Positions 32,391 to 41,064 of a DNA stretch of 48,382 bases are shown here, piece after piece. The stretch lies in NCBI GenBank assembly GCA_020352515.1, contig CP070678.1:5749034-5797415 (forward strand), written 5' to 3'. This DNA comes from Phycisphaerales bacterium (GTDB lineage: Bacteria; Planctomycetota; Phycisphaerae; Sedimentisphaerales; Anaerobacaceae). The stretch's first letter is position 1. Every line of letters starts with the position of its first letter. The position numbers and the translations under genes were made by a program. The notes beneath the pieces were generated by a model. That model was given only the letters and a program-made list of their open reading frames with translations, was not told the origin of the DNA and made no database searches.

Positions 32391-34208
32391 CTACCGGTCC
32401 TTGAGATGTCTCATGTGCACGGGCATGATGCTGTCCCTGTATTCGGGCGGCCCCTGAAAAGACCACAGCCGCCGCTGGTACCGGTCCAGACTGATATCAC
32501 GCATGCTCCCGATGAAAGTCGGCGTCCCGGAGCGCGTGCCGACGGCAAGATACCCCTCGGCCCGTCTGAGGCTCTCCAGGTAGTACGTCCAGCCCGCAGT
32601 ATCGGCCCGGTCGATGAGAAAACGAGCCGCCTCCACGGCCGTGTCATAGTCGCCGCGCTTCGGGCTCAAAAGCATCAGATCACAACACCGCACGAAATCC
32701 TTCCAGCCAGGCACATAACCCTCGCCGGCTCGGGCCTTGAGTTGCTCGAACTGCTCGACGCGCAGGTCCGTCAGAAGCCCGCCATATATCGGGTTCAACC
32801 TCGAGCCGTTGGGATCGGCCTCCTGGTAGTACAGCACCTCGTACGTGATGATTGACTCGACGAGCTGGTCCGTAACCGCCGCATCCGCCGGAGAGCGCTC
32901 GTGGGCCGTCTCTGCCGCCAGCCGGGCTGCGTAAGCGTACGGGTAAGAGACCTCCGACAGGCAGCCGCCCTGGTCCCAGAACCGGCCCCGCAGCGCAATT
33001 GCCGTGGTCACCAGCTCGTTCACGTCCATCGCGCCTATCGCCAGCTTCTCCTCAAGCTCTGCGGCCAATTCCGCCCGCACATCCTCGTACCGCGGCCAGC
33101 CGCCGACCACCGCATCCTGCATCCGCCGGACCTCCTCGGCCCCCAGCAGCCGAACCTGCGGACGCGGGGCGTTTGGCTCGGCGCCCAACAGAACAAGATC
33201 GCTAAGGTCAGGAACGGCCAGGTGATCGAATTCGCCAAGGTACGGCTCGGCCAGCGTCCGCTCGGCAAACGCCTCGGCGGCAGCCGTCTTCGGCCGTGAA
33301 TCCGGCGCCGTTCCGGCAGCATCCACAATCTCGTAGTCCGCCGGTATCTCCGGAGAAAACAGGCTCGCCTCCAATGGAACACCCCACTCGAAACGATCCC
33401 AAACTATCGTCTTGCGAATGGGAGACCCCTTTAGCACAACGCTGATCTCCACCCATACCGGCAGCTTGCTCTGAACCTCAACCCATAATCTCGCCGCAAA
33501 ATCATCCATCGGCGGAATCTTGTTCGGCTCGTTCGGGAAAACGTTCGGGTTGCGAATCTCGACACCCATAACCGGCTTGCCTTCAATCGTGTCCCGTCCC
33601 AGCTCCGTGTATTCTCCCGCCAAAATCCTCGCGACAATTCCCCGCGGGTGCTTCTCGTGGAACTCGGCGATATTCTCTTCCTTCAGAGGCAGCCGCATGC
33701 ATATCTTGTCCCCCTCGTGAAAGCCGAAAAAGGAAAGATGCAGCCCCTCCTTTAGCACCGTATAGTGCCGCACGAACAACTTGCCGTTCTTGTAGTTTTC
33801 GCTGAAGGACCCGTAGGTCTCCGAGCGATACGTTATCGACTCCGACTCCGTCGCGAACTCGAAGCCGTCCGGACGAGGCCCGGTCGTTTCTATCTCGCGG
33901 GTGCGGCAAACGTAAGTGTCGAACGCCATAACTTTATCCAGCACGTCCGCCCAGACGATGCCTGAGGTCCCGCCGTAAAAATATATCGCGAGCAGCGCCC
34001 CCACCATCACGGCGGCCGCCACCGCTAATTTTGCAATTGGATTCTTCATGGTATTTCTCCATGCCGGGCGCGTCTTGACCGCGGGCCCGGTCTCTGTTCG
34101 GTTGTCAAATGCCGCTTCGGCCGCGGACAGGATTCGCTGATCCGCCGAGGCGTCCGGCTCGAACTGTATCCGGCCGGCCAGCGACTCGATATCTTCTGCC
34201 TTCTTCAT
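32391..34208 (-). CDS. Membrane regulator-like protein paired with ECF sigma factor
   Basis: This 605-residue protein starts inside the stop of the sigma-factor gene (ATGA overlap), so the two are translationally coupled, the usual arrangement of ECF sigma and anti-sigma genes. A cytoplasmic N-terminus of about 57 residues is followed by one transmembrane helix (58-79) and an exported domain opening GIVWADVLDKVMAFDTYVC. That domain has a LolA/RseB-like beta-sheet outline (SESITYRSETYGSFSENYKN, KPVMGVEIRNPN) to about residue 290. The last 300 residues are helical and unknown. The cytoplasmic part is short and lacks an obvious zinc anti-sigma motif. The anti-sigma role is inferred from gene pairing and topology, not from a recognised domain. 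Confidence 0.82.
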   Translation of the reverse strand: MKKAEDIESLAGRIQFEPDASADQRILSAAEAAFDNRTETGPAVKTRPAWRNTMKNPIAKLAVAAAVMVGALLAIYFYGGTSGIVWADVLDKVMAFDTYVCRTREIETTGPRPDGFEFATESESITYRSETYGSFSENYKNGKLFVRHYTVLKEGLHLSFFGFHEGDKICMRLPLKEENIAEFHEKHPRGIVARILAGEYTELGRDTIEGKPVMGVEIRNPNVFPNEPNKIPPMDDFAARLWVEVQSKLPVWVEISVVLKGSPIRKTIVWDRFEWGVPLEASLFSPEIPADYEIVDAAGTAPDSRPKTAAAEAFAERTLAEPYLGEFDHLAVPDLSDLVLLGAEPNAPRPQVRLLGAEEVRRMQDAVVGGWPRYEDVRAELAAELEEKLAIGAMDVNELVTTAIALRGRFWDQGGCLSEVSYPYAYAARLAAETAHERSPADAAVTDQLVESIITYEVLYYQEADPNGSRLNPIYGGLLTDLRVEQFEQLKARAGEGYVPGWKDFVRCCDLMLLSPKRGDYDTAVEAARFLIDRADTAGWTYYLESLRRAEGYLAVGTRSGTPTFIGSMRDISLDRYQRRLWSFQGPPEYRDSIMPVHMRHLKDR

Positions 34209-34753
34209 CTTTCTTTTCCTCGCTGCAAAAGCCCGCGGAGCTTCTCAACCGCGTATCGGTATCGGCTGTGCGCCGTCCGTACCGACACTTTCTGTATCGC
34301 CGCGATGTCCCTGAACGAAAACTGCGCCTGCGCGTGCAGCACGAAGACCTCTCGCTGCTGGCACGGCAATCGCCCGATGGCGTTCAGCAGGGCTGCGGCC
34401 TGCTCATCGTCGGCCAACTGCTGCACCGGCCCCGGCATAGGCGACGAACAGCCCGCCTGCTCGACCGGGCAACCCACGCGTCTTACCTGCCGCCGAAGCC
34501 GGTCACGGGCGCGGTTTATTACGCAACTGGCTAAGTACCCCTTCAGGTTGCCCACCCCTCGCAGCCGACCGGACGATTCGGCCAAGCGAACGAACACGTC
34601 CTGAAGACAATCCTCCGCCAGGTCCGTATCCCCCACAAGCGTCACTGCGATGGTAAACAGCTCGCGCCTGTACTTCTCGTATATCCGACGCAGGGCGTCC
34701 CCGCTGCCGCCCTTCAATTCTCTGAGCAATAACCGATCTTCCGATGCAACCAT
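34205..34753 (-). CDS. ECF sigma factor
   Basis: This 182-residue RNA polymerase sigma factor has region 2 at about 15-85 (YRRELFTIAVTLVGDTDLAEDCLQDVFVRLAE and LASCVINRARDRLRR) and region 4 at about 125-175 (LPCQQREVFVLHAQAQFSF, DIAAIQKVSVRTAHSRYR). Length is standard for ECF factors. It should recruit RNA polymerase to a small regulon, probably including its own promoter. The start at ATG 34753 has no clear Shine-Dalgarno site. A perfect palindrome lies 19-32 bases upstream. Its stop overlaps the start of the membrane regulator-like gene. Confidence 0.93.
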   Translation of the reverse strand: MVASEDRLLLRELKGGSGDALRRIYEKYRRELFTIAVTLVGDTDLAEDCLQDVFVRLAESSGRLRGVGNLKGYLASCVINRARDRLRRQVRRVGCPVEQAGCSSPMPGPVQQLADDEQAAALLNAIGRLPCQQREVFVLHAQAQFSFRDIAAIQKVSVRTAHSRYRYAVEKLRGLLQRGKER

Positions 34754-34771
34754 TCTGAGCAGCCGACTGCC

Positions 34772-34785
34772 GTTGAACGTTCAAC
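34772..34785. promoter_or_regulatory. Perfect 14-base palindrome upstream of the ECF sigma gene
   Basis: GTTGAACGTTCAAC is a perfect palindrome ending 19 bases before the sigma ATG. Directly beside it lies a second perfect palindrome, GTCTATAGAC (34787-34796), which contains TATAGA on the minus strand. Together they look like an operator beside a -10 element. The factor that binds is unknown. Confidence 0.5.
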
Positions 34786-34796
34786 CGTCTATAGAC

Positions 34797-35125
34797 GAAT
34801 GCAATTGCAATTCTGCTCTAAATTTTATCCCGATAAACCCGCAAAAACCACACCGTTCTCAGCCCCGGCGACCGTGCGGAGGACACCAGGCTCGTAAACA
34901 CGGGCCGACGCCCGCAGGGTGCAAAGCCTCCGCGCAAATCCCAAGCCAGAAACCCGGAGCCACCTTCTCTGCGCTCCCGCACCCGCCTCCGAAAGCCTCC
35001 TACCAACCACTGCGTCCCGGTCCGCATGTCACACGCACATTGTAAAAGCCAAGGCAAAAGGATTTCGCTTAATGGACGGGCGCCGAGTATTCCTATGGGA
35101 CCTGCCGGTGGATTCGCCCTGCCGT
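34797..35125. other. Non-coding stretch downstream of the glycosyltransferase gene
   Basis: About 330 bases lie between the sigma-gene upstream region and the stop of the glycosyltransferase. It contains an AT-rich patch near 34797-34850 with the small palindrome GCAATTGC, likely part of the sigma promoter region. The rest is GC-rich without a supported gene or terminator. Confidence 0.4.
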
Positions 35126-36217
35126 TTAGTCTTTCCCCGGCGCCGTCTCAATGCGGACGGGTCTGTCCAGCCGGTCGAAGACGCTCTGGAGAATTCGAAA
35201 GAACCCATCGTTGTCCGGCCACAAAATCCGGTCGTTCTCCGGCATCGGCTCATCCAGCCGCTCAAGAAACCGCCCAAGCGCCTCCTCGCTCAATTTCTCC
35301 GCGCTCACCCCCAGCCCCAGCTCCTCCACGTACCGCGCATTCATTATCTGCTCGTACTGGCCCTCAAGCGGCAGCAGCAGCATCCGCTTCTTCAGATACA
35401 TGCACTCGCTCAGCAGCGAGAATCCCGCCGAGGCCACCACCCCGCGCGACCGGGCCAAATCCCCCAAAAACCCCTCCGTCGACCGCTCCTTGAACACGCA
35501 GTTGCCCCGCCGGCCGCTCTTGTTGAAGCCGTATATCACGAACTTCTGCCCCGCGAACCTCCCCAGGACATCCACCAGCTCGTCCTCCCCCTCGCCCGTC
35601 GTCGAGTATACCAGAACGTGCTCGCCCTTTTCGGCCTCCAGCGACCGGACAACCGGCCGGACAATCGGAGGCGCAAGCACCGCGTTATCCATCCGCAAAG
35701 GAGCCTTGAAGAAGTTCACGATGACGTACGCAACCGCCCCTATATAGTGACACTCCGTCACCACGCTCGCCGTCAGCCGCGAGAACCAGCTCTTCGCCGG
35801 ATGATCCAGCTCGCACAGCGTCAGCATGTGCTCGTGGTCGATGCTGATAAACGGCACCTTCTTCCCCCACGCCCACCAAGCGCTGAACGGCTCGAAATCC
35901 GATATCACAAGCTCCGGCCTGAAAGGCTCGAAATGCTGCTTGAACAGCTCCTCGTTGACCCGGTTCGCCTCCGGAAGCGCCAGAAGATTCTTCATAAGCG
36001 TCTCGGACTTGTCTATCCGCCCGTCCACGTACGCAAAGCTAAGACCGAACACCTCCTTAACCCGCTCGCCGAAATACTGCTTGAGATACATCAGTGACTT
36101 CTGCGAGCCCACGAACATCACGTCGTTCCCTGCGTCCAGAAGTCTCTGCCCTATAAGGTGCGACCGGCTGCTGTGCCCGAAGCCCTCCCCGGCCACCGCG
36201 TAGATTATCCTGGCCAT
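35126..36217 (-). CDS. MurG-like family glycosyltransferase (MJ1255/VC2487 type)
   Basis: This GT-B fold glycosyltransferase has 363 residues from ATG 36217, which has GGAGG 8 bases upstream. A longer frame would overlap ftsI. The N-terminus MARIIYAVAGEGFGHSSRSH carries the G.GH..R donor/acceptor loop of this family. VISDFEPFSAWWA and ISIDHEHML follow at about 105-130, and the C-terminal domain has LVYSTTGEGEDELVDVLG, FVIYGFNKSG and GVVASAGFSLLSECMYLKK, the nucleotide-sugar side. Substrates are unknown. It is the last visible gene of the mraZ cluster, only 20 bases after ftsI, at a place where mur genes usually sit, so an envelope glycan or lipid is a plausible acceptor. Confidence 0.9.
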   Translation of the reverse strand: MARIIYAVAGEGFGHSSRSHLIGQRLLDAGNDVMFVGSQKSLMYLKQYFGERVKEVFGLSFAYVDGRIDKSETLMKNLLALPEANRVNEELFKQHFEPFRPELVISDFEPFSAWWAWGKKVPFISIDHEHMLTLCELDHPAKSWFSRLTASVVTECHYIGAVAYVIVNFFKAPLRMDNAVLAPPIVRPVVRSLEAEKGEHVLVYSTTGEGEDELVDVLGRFAGQKFVIYGFNKSGRRGNCVFKERSTEGFLGDLARSRGVVASAGFSLLSECMYLKKRMLLLPLEGQYEQIMNARYVEELGLGVSAEKLSEEALGRFLERLDEPMPENDRILWPDNDGFFRILQSVFDRLDRPVRIETAPGKD

Positions 36218-36237
36218 TGCCGCCCCTCCCGCATCAG

Positions 36238-37956
36238 TCACCGTCTCTGTCTCCTTAAGTACGTCAGCGTCTTCTCTAATATCCTCGCCGCAACCGGAGC
36301 GGAAACAACCCCGCCCGTATAACCCCTGCCCAGGCTCCTGTTCGGCTTGCGAACCGAAACCAGCACAACAACCGCCGGGTCCTCGGCCGGCGCGCCCGCT
36401 ATGAACGACGCAACGTAGTCCGTGTCGGAATAGCCCGGCCCGTCGCTCCGCGCAACGTTCGCCGTGCCCGTTTTGCCGAATACCTGCCACTGCTTGAGCT
36501 TGGCCCGCTTGCCTGTCCCCTCGTTGACAACGCTAACAAGCGCCTTCCTTACAACCCAGTTGGCAACCTCCGGCTTGACAACATGGCCCACCGGCGGCGC
36601 ACCGCCCAGACGCATTATCCGCCCATCCGGACCAACCATCGCCTTAACCACGTGGGGGCGAACCAGCCGCCCTCCGTTCGAAAGAATGCAGAACGCCTGG
36701 ACAAGCTGAATCGACGTCACCATGATCTCCTGTCCGAACGGTATCCGCGTCACGCTGTAACCGGTCCACTGGCCCGGCGCCCGTAAGAACCCCTCGCCCT
36801 CGCCCGGCAGGTCAAGACCCGTAAGCTTGCCGAACCCGAACAGACGCAGACCTTCATACAGTCGCTTGGCCCCAAGACGCTGGCCTATCTTCGCCATGCC
36901 TATATTGCTCGAATTGGTCAGAATCTCACGAAGCGTAAGGTTCCCGAAACCACGCCGGTACTCGCCTATCCGACCGAAACCCTTCCCCCGGTAGTTGCCG
37001 TTCTCACAGAATATCTTTTCATTGGTGTTAACCACCTCCGCCTCCAAGGCTACCGCCGCCACGATCGGCTTGAGAATGCTGCCCGGCTCGAAAGGATCCG
37101 TTATCGACCGGTTCCGAAGGTTGTTTGCATCCGTGCTGCCGGCCTGCGAGGGGTCAAAATCCGGCAAAGACACCATCGCCAGAATCGCACCGTCCGCAGG
37201 CTCGGCGACTATAGCAACCGCCGATTCCGCCTCGTAGCTCTCGTATTGCCTGGCCAGCTCGTCTCGCGCAAACTGCTGGATTGTCGCATCAATCGTCAGT
37301 ATGATGCCCGCCCCGTCCGCAAGCGCGCCGCTGTGCTCTTTCAGCCGAAGCGGCCTCCTCGCCGCGTCGGCAAGGAATATGTTCCTTTGTGACGAGCCCC
37401 GCAGAGCCTCCTCGTACTGGTATTCAATACCCGCCAGCCCCCGGCTTTCCATGCTGCTCGTAAAGCCGACCACCATCGCGGCGAGCCGGTCCATCGGATA
37501 GCGGCGCTCCCAGGCCGACTCTACCCCTATACCGCGATGAATCCGCCGTGTCCCCGGCATCCGACCGAGCACAATGTCGCGCGTGTTCGGCCCCATATCT
37601 GCCTTTATCTTCACGTAACCCCGGTTGTTGCTGTCCGTGATGAGCCGGCATATCTCGTGCGCCGGCATGTCGATGATCTCCGCAAGCTCGCTCGACACCG
37701 CCTTCGGCTCCTCGATTAGCCGCGGCTCGGCGAATACCTGCAGAACCTTGCTGCTCGCCGCAAGAATCCTGCCGCGACAGTCCACTATAACGCCGCGCTG
37801 CGGCGTCTGCGGCTGGTAGGAACGCTGCTGGCGGAGGCACGCATCGACGTAATGCTCGGACTTGAAGTACTGCAGATCGAAACATCGCCACGCCAGCGCT
37901 AAGAAAGCCCCGATCATCAGCACCAGCGAGAACGTCGTAATTCGAATGCTTCTCAA
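36238..37956 (-). CDS. ftsI: Division-specific peptidoglycan transpeptidase (PBP3/FtsI)
   Basis: This 572-residue class B penicillin-binding protein acts at the septum. One N-terminal transmembrane helix (about 5-24) is followed by the pedestal domain with TPQRGVIVDCRGRILAAS. The transpeptidase motifs are Ser293-Ile-Leu-Lys296 (FEPGSILKP), Ser349-Ser-Asn351 (NSSNIGMAKIG) and Lys495-Thr-Gly497 (VFGKTGTAN). LTGLDLPGEGEGFL is typical of FtsI. The frame begins with TTG at 37956 without a good Shine-Dalgarno site. No ATG lies upstream in frame, so the start is probable rather than certain. Context mraZ-rsmH-ftsL-ftsI confirms the division role. No PASTA domains follow. Confidence 0.94.
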   Translation of the reverse strand: MRSIRITTFSLVLMIGAFLALAWRCFDLQYFKSEHYVDACLRQQRSYQPQTPQRGVIVDCRGRILAASSKVLQVFAEPRLIEEPKAVSSELAEIIDMPAHEICRLITDSNNRGYVKIKADMGPNTRDIVLGRMPGTRRIHRGIGVESAWERRYPMDRLAAMVVGFTSSMESRGLAGIEYQYEEALRGSSQRNIFLADAARRPLRLKEHSGALADGAGIILTIDATIQQFARDELARQYESYEAESAVAIVAEPADGAILAMVSLPDFDPSQAGSTDANNLRNRSITDPFEPGSILKPIVAAVALEAEVVNTNEKIFCENGNYRGKGFGRIGEYRRGFGNLTLREILTNSSNIGMAKIGQRLGAKRLYEGLRLFGFGKLTGLDLPGEGEGFLRAPGQWTGYSVTRIPFGQEIMVTSIQLVQAFCILSNGGRLVRPHVVKAMVGPDGRIMRLGGAPPVGHVVKPEVANWVVRKALVSVVNEGTGKRAKLKQWQVFGKTGTANVARSDGPGYSDTDYVASFIAGAPAEDPAVVVLVSVRKPNRSLGRGYTGGVVSAPVAARILEKTLTYLRRQRR

Positions 37957-37984
37957 TTTCGTGATCGTCGTTATTCAGGTGTTG

Positions 37985-38215
37985 CTATTCGGCCGGCGTT
38001 AACGGCTCACCAAGACGCTCGGATATCGCAGCCGGGTTTATCAAGCTTTCAACCTGAAGCTGCTTCTGCCAAAGCTCCTGCTTGAGCCGATTCTGCTCGG
38101 CCCGAAGACTCATGAACTGGTAGAAAGACCGGTTGTTCGCCTCGCGAAGATAGGCCGCAAATACAAGAATCGCCGTAAAGTACGACACAACAAAGACAAA
38201 GCGAAGTCGAGACAT
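37985..38215 (-). CDS. ftsL: FtsL-like cell division protein
   Basis: This 76-residue bitopic protein has a short basic start, one transmembrane helix (about 5-22, FVFVVSYFTAILVFAAYL), then a coiled-coil with LRAEQNRLKQELWQKQLQVE and the C-terminal ISERLGEPLTP. FtsL proteins share this shape but little sequence. Identification rests on that shape plus position directly before ftsI. A GTG two codons earlier (38221) is an alternative start. FtsL bridges FtsQ/FtsB and FtsW/FtsI in the divisome. Confidence 0.75.
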   Translation of the reverse strand: MSRLRFVFVVSYFTAILVFAAYLREANNRSFYQFMSLRAEQNRLKQELWQKQLQVESLINPAAISERLGEPLTPAE

Positions 38216-38296
38216 AGTCACCGAACCGCACGCTTGAATGCCCCGCCGAGCCTTCCCTGTGCGTCGGCAGGGCTCAAAAATGGTAATTGTCGGCCT

Positions 38297-39301
38297 CTAA
38301 TCCCTGGCCGGTAGCTTCAAACGTACCCCCGCCGCGACGCTGTCCTCGTCCTTCATAACGTCCATGTTCAGCTTGTATATATCCTGGTACCGCGCTCCGC
38401 TGCCCAACTGCGCCGCCGCAATCGTCCACAGACTGTCTCCCTCCTGGACCGTGTAGTACCTGCCTGCCCCGCCCGCGAGACCGTCGCCCGCAGTCGACCG
38501 CCGGCCAACCGACTTGACGGGCTCAAACAGCGCCCCGCCCACACCGGCCGAACCCTCGTTCTTCTTCGACTCGGCCTTCGCCGCCAGCGCCGGTATCAAA
38601 AGCTCCTGACCCGCAATAATCATGTCCGCTGATTTGAGGACCTGCTTGTTCGCCTCGAATATCCGGTTGATGTTTGCTATGCGGTTGCCCTCCTCCGGGC
38701 CGTAGAACTTCTTCGCAATCCCCGCCAGCGTGTCCCCCTCTGCTATCACATACTTCTTCGGAGCCGGCGCCTTGGTCTCCTTAATTGCGTCGCTTCGCCT
38801 CACAAGCTCGTTCTCCCGGCTTCTGTCTGTCCTCAGAACCTCGATAGACCTGCTGTCGCCAGCCCCCTTTTGCTCCGTAGCTGTGTCGTCCTGCTTCAGA
38901 GCCGGGCCGAGCGACACACGCTCCTGAAATATCAGGCTGTCGCTCAGCGGGCTGTCCCTCAGAATAATATTCTCCAGCGTCTCCTCTTCACGTTCACGCA
39001 CCACGAAACCGGGCTGCGGCATGGGGCTCTTGAAACGTATCTTCTGGTCATCCGCCGCCCCTGGCTCCGCCGGCTTGACCGACTCTTGCCCCGGCGCGCC
39101 CGGCTCCTCAAGGATTGCCTCCGCCTTCCGCTCGTTAACACCGATAGCCGCCCGGTCGTTCTGAGAGCTCAAAAGAACAGAATTCTGAAGCTCCCCGCCG
39201 CTCGTCTCCGTCCGAAGGCTCGGAAGACCGTTAACTATAAAGGCAATGATGAATATGAATACCAAACCTAACAGTAATCCTATCTTGGCGTCGGAAGTCA
39301 T
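38297..39301 (-). CDS. Membrane-anchored protein with two LysM domains
   Basis: This 334-residue protein has its ATG preceded by GGAG 7 bases upstream. One transmembrane helix at about 8-24 is followed by a long disordered, charged stretch. LysM domains lie at about 183-237 (YVIAEGDTLAGIAKKFYG, then INRIFEANKQ) and 282-332 (YYTVQEGDSLWTIAAAQLG, then LKLPA). LysM binds N-acetylglucosamine in peptidoglycan. The gene sits between rsmH and ftsL, where most dcw clusters have nothing, suggesting a peptidoglycan-sensing or anchoring part of the divisome in this lineage. Confidence 0.9.
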   Translation of the reverse strand: MTSDAKIGLLLGLVFIFIIAFIVNGLPSLRTETSGGELQNSVLLSSQNDRAAIGVNERKAEAILEEPGAPGQESVKPAEPGAADDQKIRFKSPMPQPGFVVREREEETLENIILRDSPLSDSLIFQERVSLGPALKQDDTATEQKGAGDSRSIEVLRTDRSRENELVRRSDAIKETKAPAPKKYVIAEGDTLAGIAKKFYGPEEGNRIANINRIFEANKQVLKSADMIIAGQELLIPALAAKAESKKNEGSAGVGGALFEPVKSVGRRSTAGDGLAGGAGRYYTVQEGDSLWTIAAAQLGSGARYQDIYKLNMDVMKDEDSVAAGVRLKLPARD

Positions 39302-39352
39302 GATTAAGCTCCATCAACTCATTATCCCCGTCACTGTCGGCCCGCCACGCCG

Positions 39353-40261
39353 CTACCGCCTCTGTGCTATACGTAGTTTCGCACTACGCGAACGGCGGTT
39401 CTGCAAAACCTCTTCCCGGCTCGCGACTATCGGCTTGCGAGTTATGATTCTGTAAACGTTCGCCTTCTCGTTCTCCCTGAAGTTCTTCTTTACCAGCCGG
39501 TCCTCAAGGCTGTGAAAACTGATCACCGCCAGCTGACCGTTTCTCTTCAGCAGACTTGGCGCCGAAATCAGCAGCTTCTCCAGGTTCCCAAGCTCGTCGT
39601 TGACCGCAATTCTCAGGGCTTGAAAAGTTCTCGTTGCCGGATGTATCCTGCTTCGTCTGCCACCCGGACGCCCCAATGCCTTGCAGACCACCGCCGCCAG
39701 CTCGCCCGTCGTCTCTATACGACCCCGACGACGCCGAGTTGCGATGAACCTCGCGATCCGCCGCGAAGCTCGGTCCTGGCCGAATCTGTATATCAAATCC
39801 GCCAGTGCTTTCTCGTCTGCACTATTGATTATATCGGCTGCCGTCCTCTTTATTCTTTTGTCAATTCTCATGTCCAAAGGCATATTCGACTGAAAACTCA
39901 GACCCTTCTCCGCGTCCAATATCTGGGCCGAGCACATCCCCAGATCGGCCAGTATGAAATCTACCTGCTTTATCCCCAGCTTGCCGACTTGATCGCTGAT
40001 TTCAGCGAAGTTCGAATGAATAAGAATAACCTTGCACGCAAGGTTTTCCAGTCTAATACGGGCCCTGCGGATTACGTTTGTATCCAAATCAAAGCCCACT
40101 ATGATTCCCGCAGGGCCCAATGTCTTGCCGAACAGTAAACTGTGACCTCCGTGTCCGACGGTCACATCAACCATCACGCCGTCCACTGGCAATCTGACCT
40201 GCCCGGCCAAACACTCTCCAAGAACCGGAATATGCTCTACTGTCGGACCATTTCCTTCCAT
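39353..40261 (-). CDS. rsmH: 16S rRNA (cytosine-1402-N4)-methyltransferase
   Basis: RsmH (MraW) methylates C1402 of 16S rRNA using SAM. From ATG 40261 it has 302 residues, close to the usual 310. The start EHIPVLGECL, SAM-binding DVTVGHGGHSLLFG, DFILADLGMCSAQILD, LDMRIDKR and the C-terminal VISFHSLEDRLVKKNF are family hallmarks. An ATG 11 codons upstream (40294) is possible, but neither start has a Shine-Dalgarno site and the shorter one matches the family better. The motif LADLGMCSAQLLD replaces the common DLGVSS, a small variation. It is second or third in the mraZ cluster. Confidence 0.94.
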   Translation of the reverse strand: MEGNGPTVEHIPVLGECLAGQVRLPVDGVMVDVTVGHGGHSLLFGKTLGPAGIIVGFDLDTNVIRRARIRLENLACKVILIHSNFAEISDQVGKLGIKQVDFILADLGMCSAQILDAEKGLSFQSNMPLDMRIDKRIKRTAADIINSADEKALADLIYRFGQDRASRRIARFIATRRRRGRIETTGELAAVVCKALGRPGGRRSRIHPATRTFQALRIAVNDELGNLEKLLISAPSLLKRNGQLAVISFHSLEDRLVKKNFRENEKANVYRIITRKPIVASREEVLQNRRSRSAKLRIAQRR

Positions 40262-40351
40262 AAACGAAATAACGCAGCACGCCTTTCCCAGCATGCCGAC
40301 CGGCCGAATACAACGTCCGCACGGACCCGAATCCGCCGACCCGTCGCCGCC

Positions 40352-40552
40352 TCAGGCTATGGCAACCGCGTTCTTTCGTCTCTGGAGTGCCTCGACATCC
40401 GGTGAAAACCCGACGCCGCTGAATACGCTGTCCAGCTCCTTCAGCCGCTCAAGACGCTCGGCAAGAACTGACAGCGAGGCAAACGTCCGCTCATCAACGC
40501 CACGGTCTTGCGAGAGACTTTCCGATACTATTTGAAAATGGTTCGAATCCAT
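40352..40552 (-). CDS. Small hypothetical protein between mraZ and rsmH
   Basis: A 66-codon frame in the mraZ operon has an ATG 29 bases after the mraZ stop. The product is mostly helical (FASLSVLAERLERLKELDS) without a membrane segment. GGAGG lies about 14 bases upstream, rather far. I recognise no family. The in-line position and spacing support a real gene, while weak ribosome-binding context argues for caution. Confidence 0.5.
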   Translation of the reverse strand: MDSNHFQIVSESLSQDRGVDERTFASLSVLAERLERLKELDSVFSGVGFSPDVEALQRRKNAVAIA

Positions 40553-40581
40553 CCCTTAAATTGTGCCTCCGTTCCCGAATA

Positions 40582-41055
40582 CTATATATCCTCGTTCTGA
40601 CGGTGCAGAACCGTCTGCCGGGCCCGCGACATCTGTTTCTGGTACTGGGCCATGTGGTCAGAGACGTACTGCTCCCAGCTCTCACTGTTCCAAAGCTCGA
40701 TATGGTCACGGACGCCTATCAACGCAATCTGGTCTTTCAGGCCCGCTCTCTTCCTGAGCTTGTCGTTCAACAACAGCCGGCCTTGGCCGTCAAGCTCAAC
40801 CTTGCTTGCCATCGCAAAACTCATCCGCTCGAATGCAACCGCCTCGTCAGGCGCCGCCTCCCCCGGCGATACCGAGAGGGCTATCTGCTCGAAGTACTTC
40901 TCCGGATAAAGGCATAGTATCCCGTTCGAGCCCAGCACCAGATAGAAGTTGCTCCCGTGCTCTTCCGAGTCGATCTGGCTTCGCAGCTTGTTCGAGACAA
41001 GAACCCGCCCCTTGTCATCGACTACGTGCTGAAACTCACCTGTTAGCAAAAGCAT
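40582..41055 (-). CDS. mraZ: Transcriptional regulator MraZ
   Basis: MraZ is a DNA-binding protein of two AbrB-like SpoVT halves that represses its own division-gene operon. From ATG 41055 it has 157 residues. The first half contains GEFQHVVDDKGRVLVSNKLR, the second SKVELDGQGRLLLNDKLRKRAGL, with the repeated DxxGR motif that defines the family. A frame extending to 41121 is excluded because it would run through the promoter. It heads the rsmH-LysM-ftsL-ftsI operon and likely binds the GTGGG boxes just upstream. Confidence 0.94.
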   Translation of the reverse strand: MLLLTGEFQHVVDDKGRVLVSNKLRSQIDSEEHGSNFYLVLGSNGILCLYPEKYFEQIALSVSPGEAAPDEAVAFERMSFAMASKVELDGQGRLLLNDKLRKRAGLKDQIALIGVRDHIELWNSESWEQYVSDHMAQYQKQMSRARQTVLHRQNEDI

Positions 41056-41064
41056 TACGTCAGT

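Noticed and set aside
34919..36097. A 392-codon plus-strand frame
   Set aside because: It is antisense to the glycosyltransferase, whose motifs and start are clear, and its composition (Arg, Pro, His, Leu rich) is typical of a shadow frame.
40535..40555. GGTTCGAATCC, resembling the T arm of a tRNA
   Set aside because: Only four base pairs flank it and no acceptor, D or anticodon arm can be built around it. It is the start of the small minus-strand gene.
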